From: Novosphingobium sp. KCTC 2891
Lineage (GTDB): Bacteria > Pseudomonadota > Alphaproteobacteria > Sphingomonadales > Sphingomonadaceae
Length of the DNA: 64,000 nucleotides
Assembly: GCF_025938155.1 (NCBI RefSeq)
Contig: NZ_JAPCZG010000001.1
Coordinates: 349,925 to 413,924, forward strand
Direction: 5' to 3'
A program made the translations under genes and the position numbers. Positions 26,753 to 35,207 of the stretch are shown piece by piece. The notes under the pieces were generated by a model. The model saw only the letters and a program-made list of their open reading frames with translations. It did no database searches and was not told the origin of the DNA. Every line of letters starts with the position of its first letter. Within the stretch, counting starts at the first letter, position 1.

Positions 26753-26826
26753 CTTTGCGGCGGGCGGTATCACCTTGCGCGCATTCCGTATTGTTCCTTA
26801 TTTGTTCTCACCTTATCCTGCGCCCC

Positions 26827-27375
26827 ATGACGGATTCGCAGGCCACGATCATGCTCACCGTGGGCAAGGCCACGGAGGGCGCCCACTGGTTCGACCGGCT
26901 GGTGACGTTGACCGGCGCGCTGGCGTGGCCGCTGGTCGCGCTGGTCGTCGCGCTGCTGTTTCGCGCGCAACTGGTGGCGCTCACCGCCCGGCTTGATGAA
27001 CTGCGCTGGGGGGACAAGTCCGCCCGCTTCGCCCGACGGCTCGACCGGCTCGAGGCCAGCGCCCCGTTTCCGCCGCCGCCCCCGCCGGACGAGCCGGAGA
27101 TCGCGCTGTCGGGCGATCACGCGCGCTTTCTGCAACTGCTCGAAATATCCCCGGGCGCGGCCGTGCTCGATGCCTGGGCACGCGTGGAGGAAGGCCTTGC
27201 CCGGCTCGCCCGCCGCGCCGACGGCGGCGAACTCGACCGCCGCATCCGCGCCATGGTGGTCGAACTGGGCGCCCTGCGCGCCGATGCCGCGCGCAACCGA
27301 CCGATCACCGTCCCCGACGCGCTGCGCTTCCGCAACCTCGCCAAGCGCGTGCTGAACGAGATCAACCTGGCGTGA
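26827..27375 (+). CDS. Membrane-anchored hypothetical protein
   Basis: Protein of 182 residues. One hydrophobic helix (about 28-48, LTGALAWPLVALVVALLF) is followed by a charged cytoplasmic part, a run of prolines (about 79-87) and a helical domain (about 95-182). That domain contains ISPGAAVLDAWARVEEGL and DALRFRNLAKRVLNEINLA. This pattern occurs in uncharacterised bacterial proteins. ATG 26827 has no strong ribosome binding site. It overlaps the convergent gene by 14 nt. Confidence 0.7.
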   Translation: MTDSQATIMLTVGKATEGAHWFDRLVTLTGALAWPLVALVVALLFRAQLVALTARLDELRWGDKSARFARRLDRLEASAPFPPPPPPDEPEIALSGDHARFLQLLEISPGAAVLDAWARVEEGLARLARRADGGELDRRIRAMVVELGALRADAARNRPITVPDALRFRNLAKRVLNEINLA

Positions 27376-28120
27376 CGGCGGTCTTCGCGCGCTGCGGGAG
27401 CACTGCAACCAGCATCACGATGGCCACCAGCAGCACCGCCGATGCCAGCGGGCGGCTGAAATCCAGCCCGCCCTTGGCCAGCGGCTTGTCCAGGTAGTCG
27501 CCCACCGTCGCGCCCAAAGGCCGGGTCAGGATGAACGCCGCCCAGAACAGCGCTGCCCGGTTCGCCGACGTCGCGGCATAGAGCAGCGCGATTCCCGCCA
27601 GCGCGATGGAGAACAGCACCGCTCCCCCCAGATACCCCAGGCCATTGCTGTCCGCGGTCCAGTCGCCCAGCGCAGTGCCCAAGGTCTGCGACAGCGAGAT
27701 CGTCAACCAATAGAACCACTCGGCGCGCGGTTCGACCAGCCGCGTGACCGAGACTGATCCCGTCGTGCGGTGCCACGCCGCCAGCGATCCTGCGACGAGC
27801 GCCAGCAGCAGAGCCGATCCGCCAGCATAGCCGATGCCGAGCGAGCGCGTGGCGAAGTCCGCCAGCGTCGTTCCCGCCGTGGTCGATGCGATGATCGTGG
27901 CCCAGTACAGGGCCGGCCGGAAATGCGCTGCGCGCACCTGCACCGTCACCAGAACGAGCAGGACAGCCAGGAATACTCCCGTGCTGACAAGGTAACCGAG
28001 CCCGAGGCTCATCGACAGGGTGTCGCCGGCCGTTTCGCCCAGTGTGGTGGCCAGGATCTTGATGATCCAGAAGCCCAGCGTGATTGCGGGGGCCTTGCTT
28101 TCGTGGGTCCGGTCACTCAT
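27362..28120 (-). CDS. COG4705-type polytopic membrane protein
   Basis: Membrane protein of about 252 residues with about eight hydrophobic helices. The sequence repeats a motif: FWIIKILATTLGETAGDTLSM, TIIASTTAGTTLADFATR, LTISLSQTLGTALGDWTAD and FILTRPLGATVGDYLDKP. The regular (T/S)xxGxxxGD elements point to internal fourfold repetition and membrane-embedded acidic residues, as in the COG4705 family, whose role (possibly metal transport) is unproven. The start is ATG 28120, overlapping the crtZ stop by 8 nt; an upstream ATG at 28150 lies inside crtZ. Confidence 0.82.
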   Translation of the reverse strand: MSDRTHESKAPAITLGFWIIKILATTLGETAGDTLSMSLGLGYLVSTGVFLAVLLVLVTVQVRAAHFRPALYWATIIASTTAGTTLADFATRSLGIGYAGGSALLLALVAGSLAAWHRTTGSVSVTRLVEPRAEWFYWLTISLSQTLGTALGDWTADSNGLGYLGGAVLFSIALAGIALLYAATSANRAALFWAAFILTRPLGATVGDYLDKPLAKGGLDFSRPLASAVLLVAIVMLVAVLPQRAKTAVTPG

Positions 28121-28631
28121 CGATTGCCTCTCGCAGCACCGCAATACCAAGATCGCGCTGCGCTTTCAGTTCCCGCTTCAGCACGGCGGGATCGCGGGCG
28201 AATACGAAGCCGAAGCTGACGCCGCCTTCCTTGCCCTCGGTCGCGTGATGCAGCTTGTGCGCCTGCACCAGCCGCTTGGCGTAGCCGCGTCGGGGGACCC
28301 AGCGGAACCAGCGCTGGTGGACCAGCCCATCGTGCACCAGCGTGTAGATCACGCCGTAGCACAGCACGCCCAGTCCGATCCACGTGCCCGGCCACCACGC
28401 TTGCGCGCCGCGCACCAGCGGGCTGCCCACGGCGAAGAAGCTGATCGAGATTATCGCGCCGACAATGGCGTAGAGGTCGTTCTTCTCGAAGAACCCGTCG
28501 TGCCGCTCATGGTGGTCACGGTGCCAGCCCCAGCCGAAGCCGTGCATCACGTACTTGTGGCTGGACCATGCGACGAACTCCATCGCCAGCACGGTGGCGA
28601 CAATGATCAGGACGGCAGCGACTGCGTTCAT
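28113..28631 (-). CDS. crtZ: Beta-carotene hydroxylase CrtZ
   Basis: Di-iron membrane hydroxylase of 172 residues converting beta-carotene to zeaxanthin, a pigment step expected in a yellow sphingomonad. The conserved His clusters are visible: SSHKYVMHG, WHRDHHERHDGFF, HDGLVHQRW and AHKLHHA. Hydrophobic helices lie at about 5-22, 55-72 and 80-100. The start ATG 28631 gives a family-length protein; the open frame upstream belongs to another gene's antisense. The rest of the carotenoid genes are elsewhere. It is followed by the COG4705 gene. Confidence 0.94.
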   Translation of the reverse strand: MNAVAAVLIIVATVLAMEFVAWSSHKYVMHGFGWGWHRDHHERHDGFFEKNDLYAIVGAIISISFFAVGSPLVRGAQAWWPGTWIGLGVLCYGVIYTLVHDGLVHQRWFRWVPRRGYAKRLVQAHKLHHATEGKEGGVSFGFVFARDPAVLKRELKAQRDLGIAVLREAIDE

Positions 28632-28770
28632 GCCGCCCTCCCTAGTCCTTCCCGCGACAAACCGCGACACTTTCTCGCGTCGTTGCGACGTGAGATTTTC
28701 CGTCCGTTCAGGCGCGAAAGGCGATTCCTTTATGGTGCGGAACACCCGCCCCGCAAGGAGGACCGACCTT

Positions 28771-29148
28771 ATGAAGAAGCTCATTCTCGCCGCCCTGATC
28801 CCCGCCGCGATCGCCGGGGCCGCCGCGCCCGCGAGCGCGCAGGCCTGGCATGGCAATGCGCACGATCGGCACGATTCGGGCTGGCAGACCCCGGCGCGGA
28901 ACGGCGACATCCGGCAGCAGATCAACGGCCTGCGCCAGCAGATCGACCGCGCCGAGCAGCGCCGCACCATCTCGCGCCGCGAGGCCGATGGCCTGCGCCG
29001 CGAAGCGCGCGACATCCAGCGCCAGTATGCCAGCTTCGCGCGCCGGGGGCTGGACCGTAGCGAATACCGCACGCTCCAGCGCCGCGTCGACGATGTCCGC
29101 TCACACCTGCGCATGGAGCGCCGCGACCGCGACGGCCATCGCGGCTGA
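28771..29148 (+). CDS. Periplasmic helical hypothetical protein
   Basis: Exported protein of 125 residues. A signal peptide (1-24, ending ASAQ) is followed by a His/Gly-rich stretch and then a strongly charged Arg/Glu/Asp helix region (about 49-120) with heptad-like spacing (IRQQINGLRQQIDRAEQRR). No enzymatic motif. ATG 28771 follows AAGGAGGACC. Similar small Arg-rich secreted proteins are common in sphingomonads; function unknown. Confidence 0.75.
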   Translation: MKKLILAALIPAAIAGAAAPASAQAWHGNAHDRHDSGWQTPARNGDIRQQINGLRQQIDRAEQRRTISRREADGLRREARDIQRQYASFARRGLDRSEYRTLQRRVDDVRSHLRMERRDRDGHRG

Positions 29149-29195
29149 TCGCAAGTGCATCGCAAGGCGCAATTAAATTACGCCGATAAGCAACA

Positions 29196-29236
29196 AGGCG
29201 CGCCTTTCCTGCTTGAAAAGCGGGAAGGGCGCGCCT
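29196..29236 (+). promoter_or_regulatory. 19-bp leader hairpin directly before leuC
   Basis: AGGCGCGCCTTTCCTGCTT (29196-29214) pairs over its full length with AAGCGGGAAGGGCGCGCCT (29218-29236), using two G-U pairs and a 3-base loop. It ends 11 bases before the leuC ATG and has no following T-run, so it is not an ordinary terminator. It could mask the leuC start or protect the mRNA. No leucine-rich leader peptide was found upstream. Confidence 0.6.
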
Positions 29237-29247
29237 AACCGCCTTGC

Positions 29248-30684
29248 ATGGCTCAGAATCCGCGCACTCTTTACCAGAAGATCTGGGACGCCCACGTTGT
29301 CGAGAACCGCGACGACGGCACCAGCCTCATCTACATCGACCGGCACCTCGTTCACGAGGTGACCAGTCCGCAGGCGTTCGAGGCGCTGCGCGTTGCCGGG
29401 CGCAAGGTGCGTCGCCCCGATCTCACGCTCGCGGTGCCGGATCACAACCTGCCCACAACCGCGCGGCTCGATGCATCGGGCCACCGCCTGCCCATCGCCG
29501 ATCCCGAAAGCGCGCAGCAGCTTGCCGCGCTGGAAAAGAACGCGCCCGATTTCGGTATCCGCTACATCGGCGCAACCGATCGCGAGCAGGGCATCGTCCA
29601 CGTCGTCGGGCCGGAGCAGGGCTTCTCGCTCCCCGGCGCGACCATCGTCTGCGGCGACAGCCACACCGCTTGCCACGGCGGACTTGGCGCGCTGGCGTTC
29701 GGCATCGGCACCAGCGAGGTCGAGCACGTGCTCGCCACGCAGACCCTGATGCTCAAGCAGTCGAAGTCGATGGAAGTGCGCGTCGAGGGCGACCTGCTCC
29801 CCGGCGTCTCGGCCAAGGACGTGGTGCTGCACATCACCGGCGTGCTCGGCGCGTCGGGCGGCACCGGCTATGTCATCGAATATACCGGCAAGGTTATCCG
29901 AGACCTGTCGATCGAAGGCCGCCTCACCGTGTCGAACATGGCGATCGAGCATGGCGCGCGCGCTGGCCTGATCGCGCCCGATGAAAAGACCGTCGCCTAT
30001 CTGAAGGGCCGGCCGCTGGCGCCCAGGGGCGCCCAGTGGGACGCCGCCGTGGCATGGTGGACCAGCCTCGCCACGGATCCGGGCGCGAAGTACGACAAGG
30101 TCGTGGTGATCGACGCGAAGGACATCGCGCCTTCGGTTACCTGGGGCACCAGCCCGGAAGACGTGCTGCCGGTCACCGGCATCGTCCCCGCGCCCGAAAG
30201 TTTCGCCGATCCCTCGAAGCAGGACGCGGTGAAGAAGTCGCTCGAATACATGGGCCTCGTTCCCGGCCAGCGGCTGCAGGACGTGGAAGTGCAGAACATC
30301 TTCATCGGCAGTTGCACCAACAGCCGGATCGAGGACATGCGCGCCGCCGCCGCGATCCTGAAGGGCCGCAAGAAGGCCCCGAACGTGCGCTGGGCCATCG
30401 TTGTCCCCGGTTCGGGCCTCGTCAAGGAACAGGCCGAGGCCGAGGGGCTGGACAAGATCTTCATCGATGCCGGCTTCGAATGGCGCGAGCCGGGCTGCTC
30501 GGCCTGCCTTGCGATGAACCCGGACAAGGTGCCTGCCGGCGAACGCTGCGCGTCCACCAGCAACCGCAACTTCGTCGGCCGCCAGGGGCCGGGCGCGCGC
30601 ACTCATCTCGTCAGCCCGGCGATGGCCGCTGCCGCCGCCGTCACCGGCAAGCTGACCGACGTGCGCGACCTCACGCCCGCCTGA
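29248..30684 (+). CDS. leuC: 3-isopropylmalate dehydratase large subunit
   Basis: Large subunit (478 residues) of the [4Fe-4S] enzyme that isomerises 2- to 3-isopropylmalate in leucine synthesis, acting with LeuD. The cluster cysteines are Cys356 in [10 protein letters not shown] and Cys417 and Cys420 in [22 protein letters not shown] and the N-terminal start [12 protein letters not shown] are also typical. A strong hairpin lies just upstream. leuD follows about 1.9 kb further on after three unrelated ORFs in the same direction, so the two may still share a transcript. leuB is not in the window. Confidence 0.97.
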   Translation: MAQNPRTLYQKIWDAHVVENRDDGTSLIYIDRHLVHEVTSPQAFEALRVAGRKVRRPDLTLAVPDHNLPTTARLDASGHRLPIADPESAQQLAALEKNAPDFGIRYIGATDREQGIVHVVGPEQGFSLPGATIVCGDSHTACHGGLGALAFGIGTSEVEHVLATQTLMLKQSKSMEVRVEGDLLPGVSAKDVVLHITGVLGASGGTGYVIEYTGKVIRDLSIEGRLTVSNMAIEHGARAGLIAPDEKTVAYLKGRPLAPRGAQWDAAVAWWTSLATDPGAKYDKVVVIDAKDIAPSVTWGTSPEDVLPVTGIVPAPESFADPSKQDAVKKSLEYMGLVPGQRLQDVEVQNIFIGSCTNSRIEDMRAAAAILKGRKKAPNVRWAIVVPGSGLVKEQAEAEGLDKIFIDAGFEWREPGCSACLAMNPDKVPAGERCASTSNRNFVGRQGPGARTHLVSPAMAAAAAVTGKLTDVRDLTPA

Positions 30685-30758
30685 ACCCGGTCACGCACGT
30701 TTACAGCGGCCCCATCGGCCTCTAGCCTCGCTCCCGGAAGCAAGCGGGGGCGAGGACG

Positions 30759-31844
30759 ATGGACTTGATCAAGGGCGTGCGTGCGCAGGAACGCGCCTAT
30801 GGCGGCGTGCTCTGGCTGGTGTCGCTGGTCTTTGCCGGATTCATCATCGGCATGGGTAATCTCGTCATCGGCGACCTGCCGCTGGTCGATGAGCAGGTGG
30901 CCGGTGCGCAGCTGCCTCCCGACCCGCAGCTTGTGCGAGTCCGGTCCGAGATCGCCAGTGCCACCGTCGCCGCTGGCCGGCTGGACGACAGGTTGGAAAT
31001 CGCACGGCTGCAACTGGCGCAGGCGCAGCGCGCCTCGCGCACCGCGACCGACACGTTCCGTGCGTGGATCGAGGCACGCACCGCGACCACCGATCCGCAG
31101 CAGGACCCCGAAGTCCTTTCGCGCACCCGCCAGCTCGAACAGCTCAAGGGCAACGAGCGCACCATCCAGTCACAGATCGCCGCGCTGGAGAACGAGAAAG
31201 CCCCGCTCGAACAGCAGGCCAGCGCCTTGCGGATGCGCCAGTTCCGGCTGGAGCAGGAGGCCATCCCCGCGCAGGAACGCGCCCGGTTCTGGCAGGAACT
31301 GCGCGTGTTCGGCCTGCGCCTGCTGATCACGCTGCCCATGCTCGGGCTCGGCGTCTGGCTCGCGGTGAAGAAGCGCAAGAGCGACCACTGGCCGCTTGCG
31401 CGGGGTTTCGTGCTGGCCGCGGTGTTCGTGTTCTTCGTCGAACTCGTGCCCTATCTGCCCAGCTATGGCGGCTATGTCCGCTACGCCGTGGGCATCGGCC
31501 TGACTTTTGCCGCCGGGCACTTCCTCATCAAGAACATGCGTGCCTGGCTGGCCAGCCGGCAGGCGGCCGAAGCGCAGGGCGAGGCCGAGCGCCGCAGCCG
31601 CGTCGACCAGGACGAAGCGTTCCGGAAGATGGCCGCCAAGGTCTGCCCCGGATGCGACCGTCCCATCGCCACCACCGGCGATGCGGAAGCCAACTATTGC
31701 GTCCACTGCGGGCTGACCCTGTTCGACCACTGCGCCAGCTGCAACACGCGCAAGATGGCGTTCTTCCGCCATTGCATGACCTGCGGGGCACCTGCCGCTG
31801 CGGCCGCCGAGGCACCGCCGCCCAAGGCGCCCGCACCAGCTTGA
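30759..31844 (+). CDS. Membrane coiled-coil protein with C-terminal zinc ribbon
   Basis: Hypothetical protein of 361 residues. An N-terminal helix (about 17-39), a long periplasmic or cytoplasmic coiled coil (about 60-175) and three helices (about 187-203, 216-236 and 244-259) are followed by Cys-rich pairs. These are VCPGCDRPI, YCVHCGLTLFDHCASC and HCMTCGAP, i.e. double zinc-ribbon-like knuckles, then an Ala/Pro tail. No known family. The ribbons suggest protein or nucleic-acid binding on the cytoplasmic face. Its stop overlaps the TTG start of the next gene. Confidence 0.72.
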   Translation: MDLIKGVRAQERAYGGVLWLVSLVFAGFIIGMGNLVIGDLPLVDEQVAGAQLPPDPQLVRVRSEIASATVAAGRLDDRLEIARLQLAQAQRASRTATDTFRAWIEARTATTDPQQDPEVLSRTRQLEQLKGNERTIQSQIAALENEKAPLEQQASALRMRQFRLEQEAIPAQERARFWQELRVFGLRLLITLPMLGLGVWLAVKKRKSDHWPLARGFVLAAVFVFFVELVPYLPSYGGYVRYAVGIGLTFAAGHFLIKNMRAWLASRQAAEAQGEAERRSRVDQDEAFRKMAAKVCPGCDRPIATTGDAEANYCVHCGLTLFDHCASCNTRKMAFFRHCMTCGAPAAAAAEAPPPKAPAPA

Positions 31845-32335
31845 CGCGCAAGTCCGCCTTCGCCCCGGTCGTTGCTGCGCACACCCGCGTCCTCGTCTTG
31901 GGCAGCTTGCCGGGGGAGGTGAGCCTTGCCGCGCAGCGGTACTACGCGCACCCAGCCAACCAGTTCTGGCGGCTGATCGGCGGGGTGATCGAGCGCGATC
32001 TGGTCCCGCTCGATTACGAGACGCGGCTGGCCGCGCTGCTCGAAGCGGGCGTGGGCCTGTGGGACAGCGTGGCCACCGCGCGCCGCGCCGGCAGCCTTGA
32101 TACCGCGATCCGCGAGGTGGAAGCAGCCCCGCTCGCCGATCTCGCCGCCACGCTCGCGGGCCTGCGCGCGGTGGGCTTCAACGGCGGCACCTCGTGGCGC
32201 ATCGGCCGCCGCCAGCTGGCCGCGCGCCACGATCTCGCGCTCGTTCAGCTTCCGTCCAGCAGCCCGGCCTATTGCCGCGTCACGCCTGCCGAAAAGCAGG
32301 CTTCGTGGGATTTCCTGCGGAAATACCTGCGATGA
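31841..32335 (+). CDS. Hypoxanthine/uracil-DNA glycosylase (UDG superfamily, HDG-like)
   Basis: DNA repair glycosylase of 164 residues. Motif 1 is VLGSLPGEVSL followed by QRYYAHPANQFWRL, the signature of the family 6 (HDG) group that removes deaminated adenine (hypoxanthine). Motif 2 is a C-terminal LPSSSPAYCR. GVGLWDSVATARRAGSLDTAI is another family block. The start is a TTG overlapping the previous stop (TTGA), giving the natural N-terminus. The assignment to the superfamily is firm; the exact base specificity is by similarity of motifs only. Confidence 0.85.
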   Translation: MTRKSAFAPVVAAHTRVLVLGSLPGEVSLAAQRYYAHPANQFWRLIGGVIERDLVPLDYETRLAALLEAGVGLWDSVATARRAGSLDTAIREVEAAPLADLAATLAGLRAVGFNGGTSWRIGRRQLAARHDLALVQLPSSSPAYCRVTPAEKQASWDFLRKYLR

Positions 32336-32397
32336 ATGTTGCAATCGCGCGGTGCCTCGCCAATCGTGCCGCGTTCCAACCACGTTAGGAGCGGCTT

Positions 32398-32565
32398 GTG
32401 AGCAAGAAGACCGAAAACTGGACCGGCAAGGCAGCGATGGCAGGTGCGGCAATCGGCTCGGCGGCGCTCGCGGCGGCCCTGCTTTATGCTTCGCGCCGCA
32501 AGGAACGCGCTGAAAAGGGCGAAGTGCCCAAGGCACCGCCGGTCGACACGCCCGAAACCGACTGA
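32398..32565 (+). CDS. Small membrane protein of 55 residues
   Basis: GTG 32398 follows AGGAGCGG. The product [14 protein letters not shown] has an Ala-rich hydrophobic helix (about 12-31, [19 protein letters not shown]), then a basic turn (SRRKERAEK) and a Pro-rich acidic tail. This is an orphan one-helix microprotein with G/C-ending codons. It lies between the glycosylase gene and leuD. Its function is unknown. Confidence 0.6.
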   Translation: MSKKTENWTGKAAMAGAAIGSAALAAALLYASRRKERAEKGEVPKAPPVDTPETD

Positions 32566-32620
32566 CAATACCCGTCGATCGGCTGTTGCATGGCGCTCCG
32601 CCCCGGTTATAGCGGGCGCC

Positions 32621-33223
32621 ATGGAACCGGTTAGCCAGATCGAAGGCCGCGCCTATCCCTTTGGGCGCAAGAACGTCGATACCGACGTCATCATCCCCGC
32701 GCATTGGCTGAAGACGATCAGCCGCGAAGGACTCGGGCGCGGCGCGTTCGAAGCCCTGCGCCAGGATCCCGACAACCTGTTCGACAGCGCCGAGTTCGCC
32801 GGCTCGCCGATCCTCGTTGCAGGCGACAATTTCGGCTGCGGCTCCAGCCGCGAACACGCCGCGTGGGCCTTGCTCGACATGGGCATCAAGGCGGTGATTG
32901 CACCATCCTTCTCGGACATCTTCTCGGGCAACGCGTTCAAGAACGGTATTCTCACCGTCGTGCTGCCACAGGAAGCGGTGGACCGGCTGGTCGAGGTGGC
33001 CAAGACCGACCCCATCCACATCGACCTTGAAGCGCAGACGGTCACCACGCCGTTCCAGGATCGCTTTGCATTCGAGATCGATCCTTTCCGCAAGCACTGC
33101 CTGCTGAACGGTCTGGACGAAGTGGGTCTGACGATGGCCCGTGACGCCGCCATTTCCACGTTCGAGGACAAGGTCCGCGCCGAACGGGGCTTCCTCGCGC
33201 AGGGCACTGCTGTCGCCGCCTGA
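32621..33223 (+). CDS. leuD: 3-isopropylmalate dehydratase small subunit
   Basis: Small subunit (200 residues) completing the LeuCD enzyme with its swivelling domain. It shows [19 protein letters not shown], then [17 protein letters not shown] (substrate-binding loop) and [19 protein letters not shown] 32621 gives the normal start; the longer open frame upstream overlaps the 55-residue gene and is rejected. Confidence 0.97.
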   Translation: MEPVSQIEGRAYPFGRKNVDTDVIIPAHWLKTISREGLGRGAFEALRQDPDNLFDSAEFAGSPILVAGDNFGCGSSREHAAWALLDMGIKAVIAPSFSDIFSGNAFKNGILTVVLPQEAVDRLVEVAKTDPIHIDLEAQTVTTPFQDRFAFEIDPFRKHCLLNGLDEVGLTMARDAAISTFEDKVRAERGFLAQGTAVAA

Positions 33224-33299
33224 ACGGTCCGTCCGTTTTGCCGCCGCGCGCCGGTCCATCCGGGCCGAAGGGCGAGCTTGCGCGTGTGCCTATTAATTG

Positions 33300-33329
33300 T
33301 TCGGTTAAAAAGGCTTTCCTTTAGCCGAA
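33300..33329. promoter_or_regulatory. Inverted repeat before the quinone oxidoreductase gene
   Basis: TTCGGTTAAA (33300-33309), a 10-bp spacer, TTTAGCCGAA (33320-33329): 10-bp arms with one mismatch in an AT-richer patch 74 bases before the start. It has the form of an operator for a dimeric regulator, or a weak leuD terminator. Confidence 0.45.
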
Positions 33330-33402
33330 AATCTTGCTTTTCTGCCCGCCGAACCGGGACGTGCGCCAGCACGCCCGAAGAAAACACGCGGGAGAATTAT
33401 CC

Positions 33403-34401
33403 ATGAAAGCCTTGCAGACCCACGCCGTGGGCGGCCCCGAAACGCTCGTCCTTGATGACCTGCCCGACCCTGTCGCTGGTCCCGGCCAGGTGGTCGTCGC
33501 GGTCAAGGCTTGTTCGATCAATTTCCCCGACACGCTGATGATCCGCGACTTGTACCAGTTCAAGCCGCAGCGCCCTTATTCGCCCGGCGGTGAGCTTTCC
33601 GGCGTGGTCGAAAGCGTGGGCGAGGGCGTCACCCAGTGGAAGGCCGGCGACCGCGTGATCGCCATGGTCGGCAATGGCGGCCTGCGTGAAAAGGTCGTGG
33701 CCGAGGCGGCGCGCCTGTTCTCGCTGCCCGATGGCATCGATTTCGAAACCGGCGCCTCGCTGCTGATGACCTATGGCACCAACATTCATGGGCTGGTCGA
33801 TCGCGGCCACATCAAGGCTGGCGATACCGTGCTCGTGCTGGGCGCTGCGGGCGGCATCGGCCTGTCCGCCATCGAACTGTCGAAGGCGTTCGGCGCGCGC
33901 GTCGTCGCCGCCGTCTCCAGCGAGGAAAAGGCCCAGATCGCGCGCGAGGCCGGTGCCGACGACGTGGTGATCTATGGCCGCCCGCCGTTCGACAAGGCCC
34001 AGTCCAAGGCCCTGTCCGAGCAGTTCAAGGCCGCCTGCGGCCCGGACGGCGCCAACATCGTCTATGACGTGATCGGCGGCGACTATTCCGAACCCGCGCT
34101 GCGCGCCATCGCGTGGGAAGGGCGCTTTCTCGTCGTCGGCTTCACCGCCGGTATCGCGCGCCTGCCGCTCAATCTCACCCTGCTCAAGGCCTGCGACGTT
34201 TCCGGCGTGTTCTGGGGCGCATGGACCGCGCGCGAGCCGGAGAAATTCCGCGCGGAAGTCGCCCAGCTGTTCGACATGGTCAAGGCGGGCAAGATCCGCC
34301 CCCGTGTCTCCGCGCGCTTCCCGCTGGCGCAGGGCGGCGATGCCATCGCCATGCTCGAAAACCGCCAGGCTGTGGGCAAAGTGGTGGTGACGATGGACTG
34401 A
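33403..34401 (+). CDS. NADPH:quinone oxidoreductase family protein
   Basis: Zinc-free medium-chain dehydrogenase/reductase of 332 residues. The N-terminal GroES-like domain starts MKALQTHAVGGPETLVLDDLP. The NADPH fold has VLVLGAAGGIGLSAIELSKAFGARVVA. IAWEGRFLVVGFTAGIARLPLNLTLLKA is characteristic of the QOR-like subgroup. Structural zinc cysteines are absent, as expected. It probably reduces quinones or enoyl compounds. ATG 33403 follows GGGAGAATT. It is monocistronic, ended by the palindrome at 34414-34441. Confidence 0.9.
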   Translation: MKALQTHAVGGPETLVLDDLPDPVAGPGQVVVAVKACSINFPDTLMIRDLYQFKPQRPYSPGGELSGVVESVGEGVTQWKAGDRVIAMVGNGGLREKVVAEAARLFSLPDGIDFETGASLLMTYGTNIHGLVDRGHIKAGDTVLVLGAAGGIGLSAIELSKAFGARVVAAVSSEEKAQIAREAGADDVVIYGRPPFDKAQSKALSEQFKAACGPDGANIVYDVIGGDYSEPALRAIAWEGRFLVVGFTAGIARLPLNLTLLKACDVSGVFWGAWTAREPEKFRAEVAQLFDMVKAGKIRPRVSARFPLAQGGDAIAMLENRQAVGKVVVTMD

Positions 34402-34413
34402 CGCGTTGCTCTA

Positions 34414-34441
34414 CACCCCCTCCTCTGCAGAGGAGGGGGTG
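34414..34441. repeat. Perfect 28-bp palindrome, terminator-like repeat
   Basis: CACCCCCTCCTCTG followed by its exact reverse complement. It lies between convergent genes (quinone oxidoreductase and TRIC-type channel). It shares the CCCCCTCC/GGAGGGGG arms with the elements at 38911-39026 and 48782-48824, so it appears to be one member of a repeat family. It may terminate transcription both ways. Confidence 0.75.
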
Positions 34442-34456
34442 ACATCCAGCTTCCCC

Positions 34457-35092
34457 TCATTTGTCCCCGTAAGCCGGCAATCCCAGCCTGAACTGGATCG
34501 CCACCCCGCGCAGCGCGAAGCCCGCCAGCGCCGCCACGGGCCAGACCAGCCCGTTCGCCAGCCCCAGCATCTGCCCCGCCGCACACAGCGCCGAGGACAG
34601 CGCGGCCGCCGTCACGTAAAGTTCCGGCCGCATCAGGATCGAAGGACGCCCGGCCAGCACGTCGCGGATCACCCCGCCCACGCAGCCGGTAATCACCCCC
34701 ATCAGCACCGCCGGCACCGGCGTCACGCCGTAAGCCAGCGCTTTCGCCGTTCCCAGCACGGCATAGGCGCCCAGTCCCGCCGCGTCCGCCCATTCCAGCA
34801 CCGGCCGGTCCCACCAGCGATGCGGCGTGAACCACGCGACCAGCGCCACGCCCAGGCAGACCGGCGCCACCGCCGAATCGCGCACCCAGAACACCGGTGC
34901 GCCGATCAGCAGGTCGCGCACCGATCCGCCGCCCACGCCCGTCACCAGCGCAAAGAACGACATCGTCACGAACGTCTGCCGCAGCCGCGCAGCCAGAAGC
35001 GCGCCGCTCAGCGCGAACACGGCCACGCCCGCCAGATCGAGCAGGCTGGCGATCGCGGGCAGGGCGGGGGATGTAAGGATCGGCGCGGGCAT
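34457..35092 (-). CDS. TRIC-type cation channel (UPF0126) protein
   Basis: Inner-membrane protein of 211 residues with about seven hydrophobic helices and two repeated halves: AGVAVFALSGALLAA...GGGSVRDLLIG and LGAYAVLGTAKAL...GCVGGVIRDVLAG. The GGGSVRD/GGVIRD motifs define the YicG/TRIC family of small-cation channels. I place the start at ATG 35092; the open frame runs to 35194 without a better start. Confidence 0.9.
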   Translation of the reverse strand: MPAPILTSPALPAIASLLDLAGVAVFALSGALLAARLRQTFVTMSFFALVTGVGGGSVRDLLIGAPVFWVRDSAVAPVCLGVALVAWFTPHRWWDRPVLEWADAAGLGAYAVLGTAKALAYGVTPVPAVLMGVITGCVGGVIRDVLAGRPSILMRPELYVTAAALSSALCAAGQMLGLANGLVWPVAALAGFALRGVAIQFRLGLPAYGDK

Positions 35093-35151
35093 CGCCGGCG
35101 CATAGCACTGCCGCGCCACTTCGGACCAGTGCGCGGACGATCCCTTAGGGT

Positions 35152-35164
35152 GATGGTAACCATC
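35152..35164. promoter_or_regulatory. Small palindrome upstream of the GGDEF-EAL gene
   Basis: GATGGT-A-ACCATC is a perfect 13-base palindrome between two divergent genes, 44 bases before the GGDEF-EAL start. Possible operator; no regulator assigned. Confidence 0.3.
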
Positions 35165-35207
35165 TGTGTGGCAGAGACCATGAGCGAAAGGCAAAGATCA
35201 CAAGCCC

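Noticed and set aside
28555..28770. Upstream part of the long frame leading into the periplasmic protein at 28771
   Set aside because: It is antisense to crtZ. The signal peptide and AAGGAGG site fix the start at 28771.
32444..32620. Upstream part of the leuD frame
   Set aside because: It overlaps the 55-residue gene in another frame; LeuD homologues begin near 32621.
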